64,000 bases of DNA from positions 1-64,000 of the forward strand of contig CAJUBD010000012.1 in the NCBI GenBank assembly GCA_910584475.1. The letters are read 5' to 3'. Of this stretch, positions 24,486 through 32,874 are shown one piece after another. This DNA is from an uncultured Treponema sp. (GTDB lineage Bacteria; Spirochaetota; Spirochaetia; Treponematales; Treponemataceae). The first letter of the stretch is position 1. Each line of letters starts with the position of its first letter. The notes beneath the pieces are model-generated. The model ran no database searches and was not told where the DNA came from. It saw only the letters and a program-made list of their open reading frames with translations. Both the position numbers and the translations under genes were made by a program.

Positions 24486-25784
24486 ATGAAAACAGTATAC
24501 CTTGGAATCACAGGAGATATAATCCATCCTGGAATAATCAACATAATAAATGAGGGCGCAAAGCTCGGAGAACTGACAGTCGGACTTTTGACGGACAGCG
24601 CGATAGCCACTCACAAGAGGCTTCCCTATCTGACATATGAGCAGCGAAAAAATGTCATAGAAAATATAAAGGGAGTCTCGCACATTGTTCCGCAAGAAGA
24701 CTGGAACTATGTTCCGAACCTGAAGAAATACAAGCCCGACTATATAATTCACGGAGATGACTGGCAAACAAACTATCTTTCAAAAATCCGCGATGAGGTT
24801 TTTGAAGTGATGAAAGAATGGGGCGGCGAGGTTGTGGAGATTCCATATACACACGGAATCAATTCAACGGCGTTGTCTGCAAACGCGAAATCCATCGGCA
24901 CGACTCCCGACATCCGCCGCGCGACGCTCCGACGGCTGCTTGACGCAAAGCCCATCGTAAGGATTATGGAGGCGCATTCGGGATTGAGCGGCCTGATTGT
25001 CGAGAACACCGAGATTATGAAAGAGGATGGATTGCATGCTTTCGACGGAATGTGGTCGTCCTCGCTCACGGACTCGACAAGCAAAGGCAAGCCCGACATC
25101 GAGGCGGTTGACCTGACAACAAGAATGCAGTCGCTCACCGACATTCTTGAATGCACCACAAAGCCGATAATCTTCGACGGCGACACGGGCGGAATACCCG
25201 AGCATTTTGTTTTTACTGTTCGTACTCTGGAGCGAAACGGAGTTTCAGCCGTCATCATTGAAGACAAAAAGGGATTGAAAAAGAATTCGCTCTTTGGAAC
25301 GGAGGCGAAACAGGTTCTTGCAACGGAAGAGGAATTCTGCGAGAAAATCAGCGCGGGAAAGAGGGCGCAGGTGACAAAGGACTTTATGATTATCGCGCGG
25401 ATAGAAGAAATCATCGCTGGATACACCGTTGACGAGGCGATAAAAAAAGCGTTCGCCGCGGTGAAGGCGGGAGCGGACGGCGTTATGATTCACTCAAAGA
25501 ATAAAAGCGGCGAGGACATAAAGGCGTTCTGTCAAAAATTCCGCGCGGAGTACAAGAGCGTTCCCATTGTGCTTGTTCCTACGACATACAACCAGTTTAC
25601 GGAAAAGGAACTGGCCGCGTGGGGCGCAAACATCGTCATCTACGCGAACCACATGCTCCGTGCAAGCTACCCCGCGATGCAAAAATGCGCCGAGGAGATT
25701 TTAAAGGCGGAAAGAAGCCTTGAGGTGAACGATTTGTGCATGCCGATAAAGCAGATTCTGGAGTTGATTCCAGGAACAAAATAA
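24486..25784 (+). CDS. aepX: Phosphoenolpyruvate mutase with N-terminal cytidylyltransferase-like domain
   Basis: 432 residues. It rearranges PEP to phosphonopyruvate, the entry into phosphonate synthesis. Residues 1-135 resemble a CTP-transferase fold (LGITGDIIHPGIINIINEG, YIIHGDDW), but the second His of the HxGH motif is replaced (HPGI), so this half may only be structural. Residues 145-432 are the PEP mutase TIM barrel with the hallmark EDKKGLKKNSLFG (mutase rather than isocitrate lyase), FDGDTGG and IMIHSKNKSG. GGAGGA lies before the ATG. The decarboxylase and transaminase of the pathway lie at 29743 and 30946, beyond a restriction-modification cassette. Confidence 0.93.
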   Translation: MKTVYLGITGDIIHPGIINIINEGAKLGELTVGLLTDSAIATHKRLPYLTYEQRKNVIENIKGVSHIVPQEDWNYVPNLKKYKPDYIIHGDDWQTNYLSKIRDEVFEVMKEWGGEVVEIPYTHGINSTALSANAKSIGTTPDIRRATLRRLLDAKPIVRIMEAHSGLSGLIVENTEIMKEDGLHAFDGMWSSSLTDSTSKGKPDIEAVDLTTRMQSLTDILECTTKPIIFDGDTGGIPEHFVFTVRTLERNGVSAVIIEDKKGLKKNSLFGTEAKQVLATEEEFCEKISAGKRAQVTKDFMIIARIEEIIAGYTVDEAIKKAFAAVKAGADGVMIHSKNKSGEDIKAFCQKFRAEYKSVPIVLVPTTYNQFTEKELAAWGANIVIYANHMLRASYPAMQKCAEEILKAERSLEVNDLCMPIKQILELIPGTK

Positions 25785-26076
25785 AAATCAGAATTTGGGC
25801 GTTCCCTGCGCAAGCTTTACGACTTGCTACCAAGTAAAAACTCGTAGGTCGGGCTATTCGGAGTTCCGCTGTCGCTACATTGCTCCACTTCGTTCCGCAA
25901 CAAGCCTGCGGCTTGCCCCTACTATCCCTAACGCGAGTTACGCGTTTAGAACGGATTGCAACGCTTCGCTCGTGATGACGGACAGTTGTTCCTTTTCAAG
26001 CGGAACGATGAATTCGCGAGGTACGAACGAGATTGAGTTTCCCTATAGAAAGTTTCTTTCAAATATGATATGTTAT
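25785..26076. other. Non-coding gap between aepX and the restriction cassette
   Basis: About 290 bases with no credible gene. The sequence is GC-richer than the cassette that follows and contains several short palindromic words (GCAAGC..GCTTGC types). An AT-rich stretch just before 26077 (TATGATATGTTATATGATG) could hold the cassette's -10 box. Confidence 0.4.
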
Positions 26077-26874
26077 ATGATGATGCAAAATGAACTTTTC
26101 ACAGACGACTGGCGGACGACCGACATAAATGTTGACAGCCTTTGGCTCATCGACAAGCGCGACAATTCGGGAAAGCACGAAAACAAGTACCACGGAAATT
26201 TCGTTCCGCAAATTCCGTATCAACTTGTAAAACGCTACACGGGCGAAGGCGATGTGGTTTTGGAACTTTTCGCGGGAAGCGGGACGACGCTTTATGAATG
26301 TGAAAAACTAAATCGGGATTATATCGGATTTGATATAAATGACGAAATGATTGGGCGAGTTCGCCAAAAAATGTCGGATACAAAAAACATCGGTTTTGTC
26401 ATAAATAATTGCGATGTCGCCGACTCCGACAAATTCGATTTTTGCATGGAAAAAAGTTTGAGGTTAATTCAAAAAGCGAAATGCGATTTTTTGATTGCGC
26501 ATCCGCCTTATTTGGACATCGTGAAATTCACCGAAAAGAAAGAAGATTTGTCGCGAATTTCAGACTTGGATTTGTTCATCGAAAAATTCGTCTTGGCAAT
26601 GAAAAACGCGTTGCACTATTTGCAAAAGGGAAAATATTTTGCAGTTGTGGTCGGCGATGTTTACAAAAACAGCGAGGTTGTTCCGCTAGGATTTTATGCT
26701 ATGAACGCAATTAAGCAAAATTTCAAATGCAAGATGAAGGGAATTATTGTAAAGAACATTGAAGGAAATCGAGGAAAAATCGGCGCACAAGGAATTTGGA
26801 AATACCGTGCCTTGAAAAGCGACTATTATTTGTTTAAGCATGAATATATTTTTGTGTTCAAGAAGGAATTTTAA
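26077..26874 (+). CDS. DNA methyltransferase (N4-cytosine/N6-adenine type)
   Basis: About 265 residues. The S-adenosylmethionine motif LELFAGSGTTLYECEKLNRDYIGFDIN comes first and the catalytic motif IV, here HPPY in FLIAHPPYLDIV, follows. HPPY in place of DPPY/NPPY is unusual. An N-terminal SLWLIDKRDNSGKHENKYHGNFVPQIP segment is typical of site-specific DNA methylases that modify restriction targets. Three ATG codons in a row (26077, 26080, 26083) are the most likely start; the longer frame upstream is non-coding in character. The next gene begins at the base after its stop, so the cassette is one transcript. Confidence 0.8.
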   Translation: MMMQNELFTDDWRTTDINVDSLWLIDKRDNSGKHENKYHGNFVPQIPYQLVKRYTGEGDVVLELFAGSGTTLYECEKLNRDYIGFDINDEMIGRVRQKMSDTKNIGFVINNCDVADSDKFDFCMEKSLRLIQKAKCDFLIAHPPYLDIVKFTEKKEDLSRISDLDLFIEKFVLAMKNALHYLQKGKYFAVVVGDVYKNSEVVPLGFYAMNAIKQNFKCKMKGIIVKNIEGNRGKIGAQGIWKYRALKSDYYLFKHEYIFVFKKEF

Positions 26875-27558
26875 ATGACGAAAACGGAATTATTTCTAAA
26901 ACTTGCACAACCAAATGAAAATGGAGTTTCGCGTTGGGTCAATGTAAATGAATTTGTCGGCGAATACAAGGATTTGCAATTAGGCAACGGCGGAAGTTGG
27001 TGCAGGGCAAGTTCCACGCTCGCAAAAAAATATGTTGTTGAATTCGACAAAAGCATTACAAGCGGAAACTCAATTGATGCAATTCGGTTAAATGGTTTTA
27101 ACTCAGAAGAAATTTTCAGTCAAAGCATTCGGAGCGACATTAAAGAATTCTACAAAAACAAAAATTGCGTGATGCTTGGTGTTTGCGGAAATTCTGAAAA
27201 TACGAAAATTGAAATCGACCACAAGGACGGCAGAAAAAATGATTTTCGAGTTTCCGACAAATCAACGCAAAAGCTAGAAGATTTTCAACCGCTCTGCAAA
27301 GCTGCCAACGATGTGAAAAGGCAAATTTGCAAACGCTGCAAGGAAAACGACAAAAGATGGGACGCGAAAAATATCAAAGGCAATCCATATTCATTTTATG
27401 AGGGCGATGAAAATTATACAAAAGAACTGGGTTGCAAGGGGTGTTATCAATATGACCCAGTAGAATATCGAAAAATCTCCATAAAACGAATTACAAAAGA
27501 AGCGAGTGAAAATACGGCAGAATTTATTATGAAAAAACTTTATGGAGAAGATGAATGA
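26875..27558 (+). CDS. HNH-family restriction endonuclease
   Basis: 227 residues. The HNH core is visible as IEIDHKDGRKNDFRV, then EDFQPLCKAANDVKRQICKRC, with the His-Asp metal pair and a possible zinc-binding Cys cluster (ICKRC, CKGC). Enzymes of this build cut a short palindromic site and are paired with a methylase. The ATG follows the stop of the methylase directly. AT content is higher than in the flanking genes. The target cannot be read from sequence; the presence of two methylases suggests a non-palindromic or double-protected site. Confidence 0.78.
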   Translation: MTKTELFLKLAQPNENGVSRWVNVNEFVGEYKDLQLGNGGSWCRASSTLAKKYVVEFDKSITSGNSIDAIRLNGFNSEEIFSQSIRSDIKEFYKNKNCVMLGVCGNSENTKIEIDHKDGRKNDFRVSDKSTQKLEDFQPLCKAANDVKRQICKRCKENDKRWDAKNIKGNPYSFYEGDENYTKELGCKGCYQYDPVEYRKISIKRITKEASENTAEFIMKKLYGEDE

Positions 27559-28685
27559 CAACACATGTTTTTATTGTTGATGATAACACTTTTAAATATC
27601 ACTTGGAGTATATGTTTGCGGGAACGGGATATAAAAATGTAAAAGTTGATTTTAACGGAAAAGAATCAAGCAAGTTGAATCCCAATGCCGAAAAAACTTT
27701 GGTCGCAATGATGGCAGATGGGAGCAGAATTAGAAAAGGCGATTATATAATTTTTTATTTGCAAGCAAAGGACAAACATGAGGGCAAGTTTTATGGAATA
27801 TTCAAGGCGAAGCATGATGGCTATTTTTTAGATGATTCAAATTTAGGACAAAAAAAGTATTTGCCGTTCCGCTTGAAAATAGAGCCGTACAAAGTTTTTG
27901 AAAATGGAATTACCGAATGGGAAGCGCTTGATGAGATAAAGCACATTCAATCGCCATGCCAAATGCTTTGGAGTTTGATTTACAGAAAACTAAAAGGCAA
28001 TCGTGGTAACACGATGATTACAATATATGAAGCGGAACGACTTTTTAATTTGATTCGCGGAAAGCAAGAGAAAATATTAACGGGAAACAATTTTTCTTTT
28101 GATTCTAAATCAAGAAAAATTGTCAGTACAAATTCTTATGACGACTATAAAATATCGCAAATGATGCCAAATGTCTTGCCGCGCTTATTTTTCAAGTACA
28201 ATAAGAACAATGCTTTTGAAACTCATTTGCAAATGTATATTGCTCAAAACATTGGCACAGGCAAAAACATTTCCTTGGATTCTATTTACAATGTTTCGCA
28301 GGACAATATCGAATGGCTAGGAAATGAAGTTTCATGTGGTGTTGGAATGAGGAGAATGGACATTGTTTTTTCTAAAATTATAGATGAAACGGAAAGAATG
28401 GTTGTTCCTATAGAATTGAAAGATGAATACTTCAAAAATGAGATTATAGAACAAATAGAAAGATACATTGATTGGCTTGAACAATATTACATCCCGAATC
28501 GTCCCAGCCAAATACAACCATCGATTATTTGTAAAAAGCCCAGAAGAAGAAATGAAGCGAAATTTGAAGAATTTATAAATTCTATAAAAAGCTTAAATTC
28601 TCGCAAAAACATAAAACCGTTAATTTATGTTGAATTTGAAATTGAAAACAACGATTTGAAATTCGAGGCGGTGAATTACCAATGA
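27555..28685 (+). CDS. PD-(D/E)XK nuclease with N-terminal EVE/PUA-like domain
   Basis: 376 residues. The first 130 residues resemble EVE/PUA-type readers of modified bases (VKVDFNG, RIRKGDYIIFYLQAKDKHEGKFYGIFKAKHDG). The C-terminal third looks like a NucS/DUF91-type nuclease core: RRMDIVF, then VVPIELKDEY, giving a D-(E)-x-K catalytic set, and QIERYIDWLEQYY. So it may be a modification-dependent or accessory restriction enzyme. Start and stop overlap both neighbours by four bases (ATGA), which indicates tight translational coupling. This gene is the most AT-rich in the region, a sign of recent acquisition. Exact specificity unknown. Confidence 0.65.
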   Translation: MTTHVFIVDDNTFKYHLEYMFAGTGYKNVKVDFNGKESSKLNPNAEKTLVAMMADGSRIRKGDYIIFYLQAKDKHEGKFYGIFKAKHDGYFLDDSNLGQKKYLPFRLKIEPYKVFENGITEWEALDEIKHIQSPCQMLWSLIYRKLKGNRGNTMITIYEAERLFNLIRGKQEKILTGNNFSFDSKSRKIVSTNSYDDYKISQMMPNVLPRLFFKYNKNNAFETHLQMYIAQNIGTGKNISLDSIYNVSQDNIEWLGNEVSCGVGMRRMDIVFSKIIDETERMVVPIELKDEYFKNEIIEQIERYIDWLEQYYIPNRPSQIQPSIICKKPRRRNEAKFEEFINSIKSLNSRKNIKPLIYVEFEIENNDLKFEAVNYQ

Positions 28686-29686
28686 ACTACATCGGCTCAA
28701 AACTAAAACTCTGCCAGTCTTTTCTTCCCGAAACAATCCGCTCTGTTTGCGGCGAAGATTTGTCGCAAAAAAAATTCTGCGACATTTTCGCGGGAACCGG
28801 AATTGTTGGGCGGACTTTCAAGACATCCGTAAAAACGATCATCGCGAATGACACGGAATATTACAGTTATGTTTTGAACAAAAATTACATCGAAAACCAT
28901 CTGCCACTTGCAAATGCCGATGCGTTGGTTTCCGAGTTGAATTCGCTTCCGCCGAAATCAGACGGATTTGTTTTCAAAAACTATTGTTTGGGTGGAAATG
29001 GCGAGCGGCAATATTTTTCGGACGAAAACGGAATGAAGATCGACGCAATCCGCACAAAGATTGAAGAATGGAAATCATCGGGAAAAGTTTCAGAGTGCGA
29101 ATATTATTTTTTGCTTTGCAGTTTGCTTGAATGCGCGGACAAGGTTGCGAACACGGCTTCGGTTTACGGCGCGTATTTAAAGCATTTGAAAAAATCCGCG
29201 CAAAAAGGAATGGTTTTGGAGGCGGCGAATTTTGAACCCAATGAAAATGAACACGAGGTTTTCAACTGCGACGCGAATCAACTGATAAAGGAAATCTCGG
29301 GCGACATTTTGTATCTTGATCCGCCGTACAACGCGCGGCAATACGGAGCGAATTATCATTTGCTGAATACAATCGCCGAGTACAAGCCGTTCGAGCCGCA
29401 AGGAAAAACGGGCTTGCGGAAATATTCGCGTTCAAAATATTGTTCGGCTTCAACCGTGAAAAATGAATTTGAAGATTTGATAAAAAATGCGCAGTTCAAA
29501 TATGTTTTCCTTTCGTATAACAACGAAGGCTTGATGAGTTGCGATGACATAAAAAAAATTATGTCAAAATACGGGCGTTATGATTTGGCGCAGACAAACT
29601 ACCAGCGTTTTAAAGCCGATGCAAACCGCTTCAATAAGGCGGATTCGACTGTGGAATATTTGCATATTCTGGAAAAGCGTCGATAG
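28682..29686 (+). CDS. D12-class N6-adenine DNA methyltransferase
   Basis: 334 residues. It begins with MNYIGSKLKL, the SAM-binding FAGTGIVGRTFK follows, and the catalytic motif ILYLDPPYNARQYGANYH lies near residue 212; all three mark the D12/Dam-like alpha class. It would methylate adenine in the site that the cassette's nuclease recognises. It overlaps the upstream nuclease gene by four bases and is the last gene of the cassette. The phosphonopyruvate decarboxylase starts 56 bp later. Confidence 0.9.
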   Translation: MNYIGSKLKLCQSFLPETIRSVCGEDLSQKKFCDIFAGTGIVGRTFKTSVKTIIANDTEYYSYVLNKNYIENHLPLANADALVSELNSLPPKSDGFVFKNYCLGGNGERQYFSDENGMKIDAIRTKIEEWKSSGKVSECEYYFLLCSLLECADKVANTASVYGAYLKHLKKSAQKGMVLEAANFEPNENEHEVFNCDANQLIKEISGDILYLDPPYNARQYGANYHLLNTIAEYKPFEPQGKTGLRKYSRSKYCSASTVKNEFEDLIKNAQFKYVFLSYNNEGLMSCDDIKKIMSKYGRYDLAQTNYQRFKADANRFNKADSTVEYLHILEKRR

Positions 29687-29742
29687 AACACAGAGAAAAC
29701 ATTGTAAACCCTTGTAGTTTAACAAAAATTAGGAGAAAAAAA

Positions 29743-30867
29743 ATGATTGAGCCGAAAACATTCTATGACCTTGCTTTAGCCCACGGAACGGATTTTTTTA
29801 CGGGAGTGCCGGATTCACTCTTGAAAAATCTTTGTGCCTACATAACCGACAACGCGCCAAAGGAAAAGCATATAATCTCAGCGAATGAGGGGAGCGCGAT
29901 GGGCTTGGCGGCAGGCTATTATTTTTCCACAGGGAAAATACCGCTTGTCTATATGCAGAATTCAGGCGAAGGCAATATGATAAACCCTCTTCTTTCGCTT
30001 GCAGATCCCGATGTTTATTCTGTTCCTATGCTGATTTTGATTGGATGGCGTGGAGAGCCCGGTGTTCATGATGAGCCGCAGCATGTCAAGCAGGGCAAAG
30101 TTACTTGCGATTTGCTTGACGCGATGAAAGTGCCATATCAAATTTTAAGCGCGGAAACTGCGGATTTGGAAAAGCAATTTGACGAGGCATATGCTTACAT
30201 AAAAGAAAATTCCGCGCCCTACGCTTTTGTAATACGAAAAGGAACATTTTCCGATTATACCTTGAAAAGCAATGAAGCGGTTCAAGGCAATATGAATCGC
30301 GAAGAGGCGATTGAAAAAGTCATGCTGCTTGCGGACGAAAAAGCCGCCTTCGTCTCGACGACAGGAATGGCAAGTCGCGAACTTTATGAATTGCGCGAAA
30401 AGCACGGCATGAATCACGAGCGCGACTTCCTTACCGTCGGCTCAATGGGACACGCAAGTCAAATTGCGCTTTCAATCGCTCTGCAAAAAAAAGAGCGGAA
30501 CATTTTCTGCATTGATGGAGACGGAGCGACCATTATGCAAATGGGAGGACTTGCCACAATCGGCTCGCGCGCTCCAAAAAACATGGTTCACATCGTCTTG
30601 AACAATGGAGCACATGACAGCGTTGGAGGACAGCCCACCGTCGCACGACAAATCGACTTGTGCGGAATCGCAAAATCCTGCGGCTATGAAAGCGTGAAAA
30701 GGGTCGAGACAATTGAGGAGCTTGAAAATGCGCTTTCCAACTTGGAAGAAAAATTGACATTTATTGAGGTGATTGTAAAAAAAGGCGCGAGAAAAGATTT
30801 GGGACGACCAAAGTCAACGCCGATTGAAAACAAAAAAGCGTTTATGGAGTTTTTGAAGGTTAAGTAA
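29743..30867 (+). CDS. aepY: Phosphonopyruvate decarboxylase
   Basis: 374 residues. This thiamine diphosphate enzyme converts phosphonopyruvate to phosphonoacetaldehyde and so pulls the unfavourable PEP mutase step forward. Visible are FTGVPDSLLKNLC, the catalytic Glu region ISANEGSAMGLAAGYY, NSGEGN, WRGEPGVHDEPQH, and the ThDP motif GDGATIMQMGGL...LNNGAHDSVGGQ. GGAGAAAA lies before the ATG. It lies between the restriction cassette and the AEP transaminase. Confidence 0.93.
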   Translation: MIEPKTFYDLALAHGTDFFTGVPDSLLKNLCAYITDNAPKEKHIISANEGSAMGLAAGYYFSTGKIPLVYMQNSGEGNMINPLLSLADPDVYSVPMLILIGWRGEPGVHDEPQHVKQGKVTCDLLDAMKVPYQILSAETADLEKQFDEAYAYIKENSAPYAFVIRKGTFSDYTLKSNEAVQGNMNREEAIEKVMLLADEKAAFVSTTGMASRELYELREKHGMNHERDFLTVGSMGHASQIALSIALQKKERNIFCIDGDGATIMQMGGLATIGSRAPKNMVHIVLNNGAHDSVGGQPTVARQIDLCGIAKSCGYESVKRVETIEELENALSNLEEKLTFIEVIVKKGARKDLGRPKSTPIENKKAFMEFLKVK

Positions 30868-30945
30868 TAAGCAATGTTCGTGGGTCTTTATTGAAAATTG
30901 AGAGTGGAGTATATTTATTATTGATTTTTCTAAGGAGGAAAATAA

Positions 30946-32781
30946 ATGACAAGACAGGCGGTAATTCTTGCGGGCGGACTTGGCGCGCGGTTCGGAAAAC
31001 GAACGGAAGCGATGCCAAAAGGTTTTATTGAAATAGAAGGCATTCCGATGGTGGAGCGTTCAATTCAAAAACTGATAGCCAATGGCATAGAAGAGATAAT
31101 CATCGGAACAGGGCATTGCTCGCAATTTTATGATGCACTTGCAGAAAAGTACCACATCATAAAGACCGTCCGAAATGACAACTACGCCGCCACAAGCAGC
31201 ATGGGAACGCTTTCTGTGTGCGCGCCATACATAAAGGACGATTTTTTGCTTCTTGAAAGCGATTTAGTGTATGATGCGGTGGGTTTAAAAGTTCTGCAAA
31301 ACGACTCCCGCGCCAATGTGATTTTGGCAAGCGGCAAGTCAAACAGCCACGACGAAGTGTATCTTGCCGCGGATGAAAGTGGCGTCCTGACTGAAGTCTC
31401 CAAAGACAAAAACATAATTCCCGATCCGGCGGGAGAACTTGTGGGAATCAGCAAGGTCTCGAAGTCCTGCCTTGAAAAAATGCTCAAGCATTACAACTCT
31501 TCGCCTGACTTGATAAAACTGGATTATGAGAACGCCTTAAAACACGCTTCAATTTCCGGTGAAAAAGTTTTTATAAACAAAATAGAATTCTTGGCATGGA
31601 CAGAAATTGATGACGAGTCCATGCTTTCACGAGCGTTAAACGAAATTTATCCGCGCATAAAAGAAAACGAAAATCTGCAAAAAATCCGCCGTGAGGTTTT
31701 GCTCAATCCTGGTCCTTCCACAACAAGCGACAGCGTAAAATATGCGCAAGTTGTCACGGACATTTGTCCACGGGAATTGGAATTTGGCAATCTTATGGAG
31801 CAAATTGCAATCGATTTAACGGAATTTGTTGCCGATTCAAAAAAATACACAACGATTATGTTCGGCTGCTCTGGAACTGGTGCGGACGAGGCGATGGTCT
31901 CTTCCTGTGTGCCTCCGAACGGAAAACTGCTCGTCGTTGACAACGGCTCCTACGGAGCAAGATTGGCAAAAATCGCGAGCGTCTATAACATCGATATGGA
32001 TGTTTTCAAAAGCTCAACATATGAGCCGCTTGACATACATGCGCTTGAGGAACAATTCAAGTCCAAAAAATATACGACTTTCGCAATGGTGCACCACGAA
32101 ACTACAACGGGGCTTTTGAATCATGTCGAGGAAATTTGTCCGATTGCAAAGAAGTATGGAATGACAACGATTGTCGATACGGTTTCATCGTACGGAGGAA
32201 TGCCGATTGACCTCGAGCAATTTGGGATAGATTTTGCCACCTGCACTTCAAACAAGCACATCGGGGGAATGGCGGGCATCGGTTTTGTCGTCTGCAATAA
32301 GGAAAAGTTACTTGAACAAAAAGACTGGCCGATGAGAAACTATTACTTAAATCTTTACGACCAATACAAGTATTTCTTGGAAACGAAGCAAACCCGTTTT
32401 ACGCCTCCTGTGCAAACGCTCTACGCGCTCCGCCAGGCAATCACCGAAACAAAGGTGGAAACCATTGAAAAACGATTTGTACGGTTCACGGAATGCTGGA
32501 AAATCCTTGTCACCGCGCTGGACAAGATGGGCTTGAAAATGCTCGTCAATCGCGAACATCAATCGCATTTTATCACCGCCATTTTAATCCCCGAAACCCC
32601 ACAGTACAATTTCAACGCCCTGCACGATTTTGCACGTTCAAAAGGCTTTACCATTTATCCAGGGAAGCTTGGAAACATCGACACCTTTAGAATTGCGAAT
32701 ATGGGCGACATTAAGCCCCGTGAGATGGAGGAATTTGTAGTCGTCCTTGAGACATATATGCACTCCATTGGCGTGTGCTGA
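30946..32781 (+). CDS. pntC-aepZ: AEP cytidylyltransferase fused to AEP:pyruvate transaminase
   Basis: 611 residues. Residues 1-245 are a nucleotidyltransferase (LAGGLGARFGKRTEAMPKGF, SSMGTL, LLESDLVY) of the PntC type, which makes CMP-AEP; this fusion has been characterised in Treponema denticola. Residues 250-611 are the class V transaminase that makes AEP from phosphonoacetaldehyde (LLNPGPSTTSDSV, FGCSGTGADEAMVSS, VDTVSSYGGMPID, and the PLP lysine in TSNKHIGGMAGIGF). The product CMP-AEP is a head-group donor for phosphonolipids or phosphonylated polysaccharide. AAGGAGG precedes the ATG. The final acceptor enzyme is not identified by sequence; the YidC-phosphotransferase fusions and the TagF-like protein are candidates. 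Confidence 0.93.
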   Translation: MTRQAVILAGGLGARFGKRTEAMPKGFIEIEGIPMVERSIQKLIANGIEEIIIGTGHCSQFYDALAEKYHIIKTVRNDNYAATSSMGTLSVCAPYIKDDFLLLESDLVYDAVGLKVLQNDSRANVILASGKSNSHDEVYLAADESGVLTEVSKDKNIIPDPAGELVGISKVSKSCLEKMLKHYNSSPDLIKLDYENALKHASISGEKVFINKIEFLAWTEIDDESMLSRALNEIYPRIKENENLQKIRREVLLNPGPSTTSDSVKYAQVVTDICPRELEFGNLMEQIAIDLTEFVADSKKYTTIMFGCSGTGADEAMVSSCVPPNGKLLVVDNGSYGARLAKIASVYNIDMDVFKSSTYEPLDIHALEEQFKSKKYTTFAMVHHETTTGLLNHVEEICPIAKKYGMTTIVDTVSSYGGMPIDLEQFGIDFATCTSNKHIGGMAGIGFVVCNKEKLLEQKDWPMRNYYLNLYDQYKYFLETKQTRFTPPVQTLYALRQAITETKVETIEKRFVRFTECWKILVTALDKMGLKMLVNREHQSHFITAILIPETPQYNFNALHDFARSKGFTIYPGKLGNIDTFRIANMGDIKPREMEEFVVVLETYMHSIGVC

Positions 32782-32838
32782 TTTAAAACGCTTGCATAAA
32801 TTTCCTCGCGTTTTCTGCATATTTATGCAAAATTTTGA

Positions 32839-32868
32839 TTGACACGGACAAGCGTTTTGGAATATTAT
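32839..32868 (+). promoter_or_regulatory. Sigma70-type promoter, transcript probably leaderless
   Basis: TTGACA (32839-32844) and TATTAT (32863-32868) are 18 bases apart. The ATG at 32875 falls at the expected first transcribed base, and there is no Shine-Dalgarno sequence before it. Confidence 0.55.
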
Positions 32869-32874
32869 AAAAGC

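Noticed and set aside
25795..26076. N-terminal extension of the 26077 methylase
   Set aside because: The upstream part of the open frame is rich in Ser, Arg, Cys and Thr unlike the rest, and the methylase-type sequence starts only after the three ATG codons.
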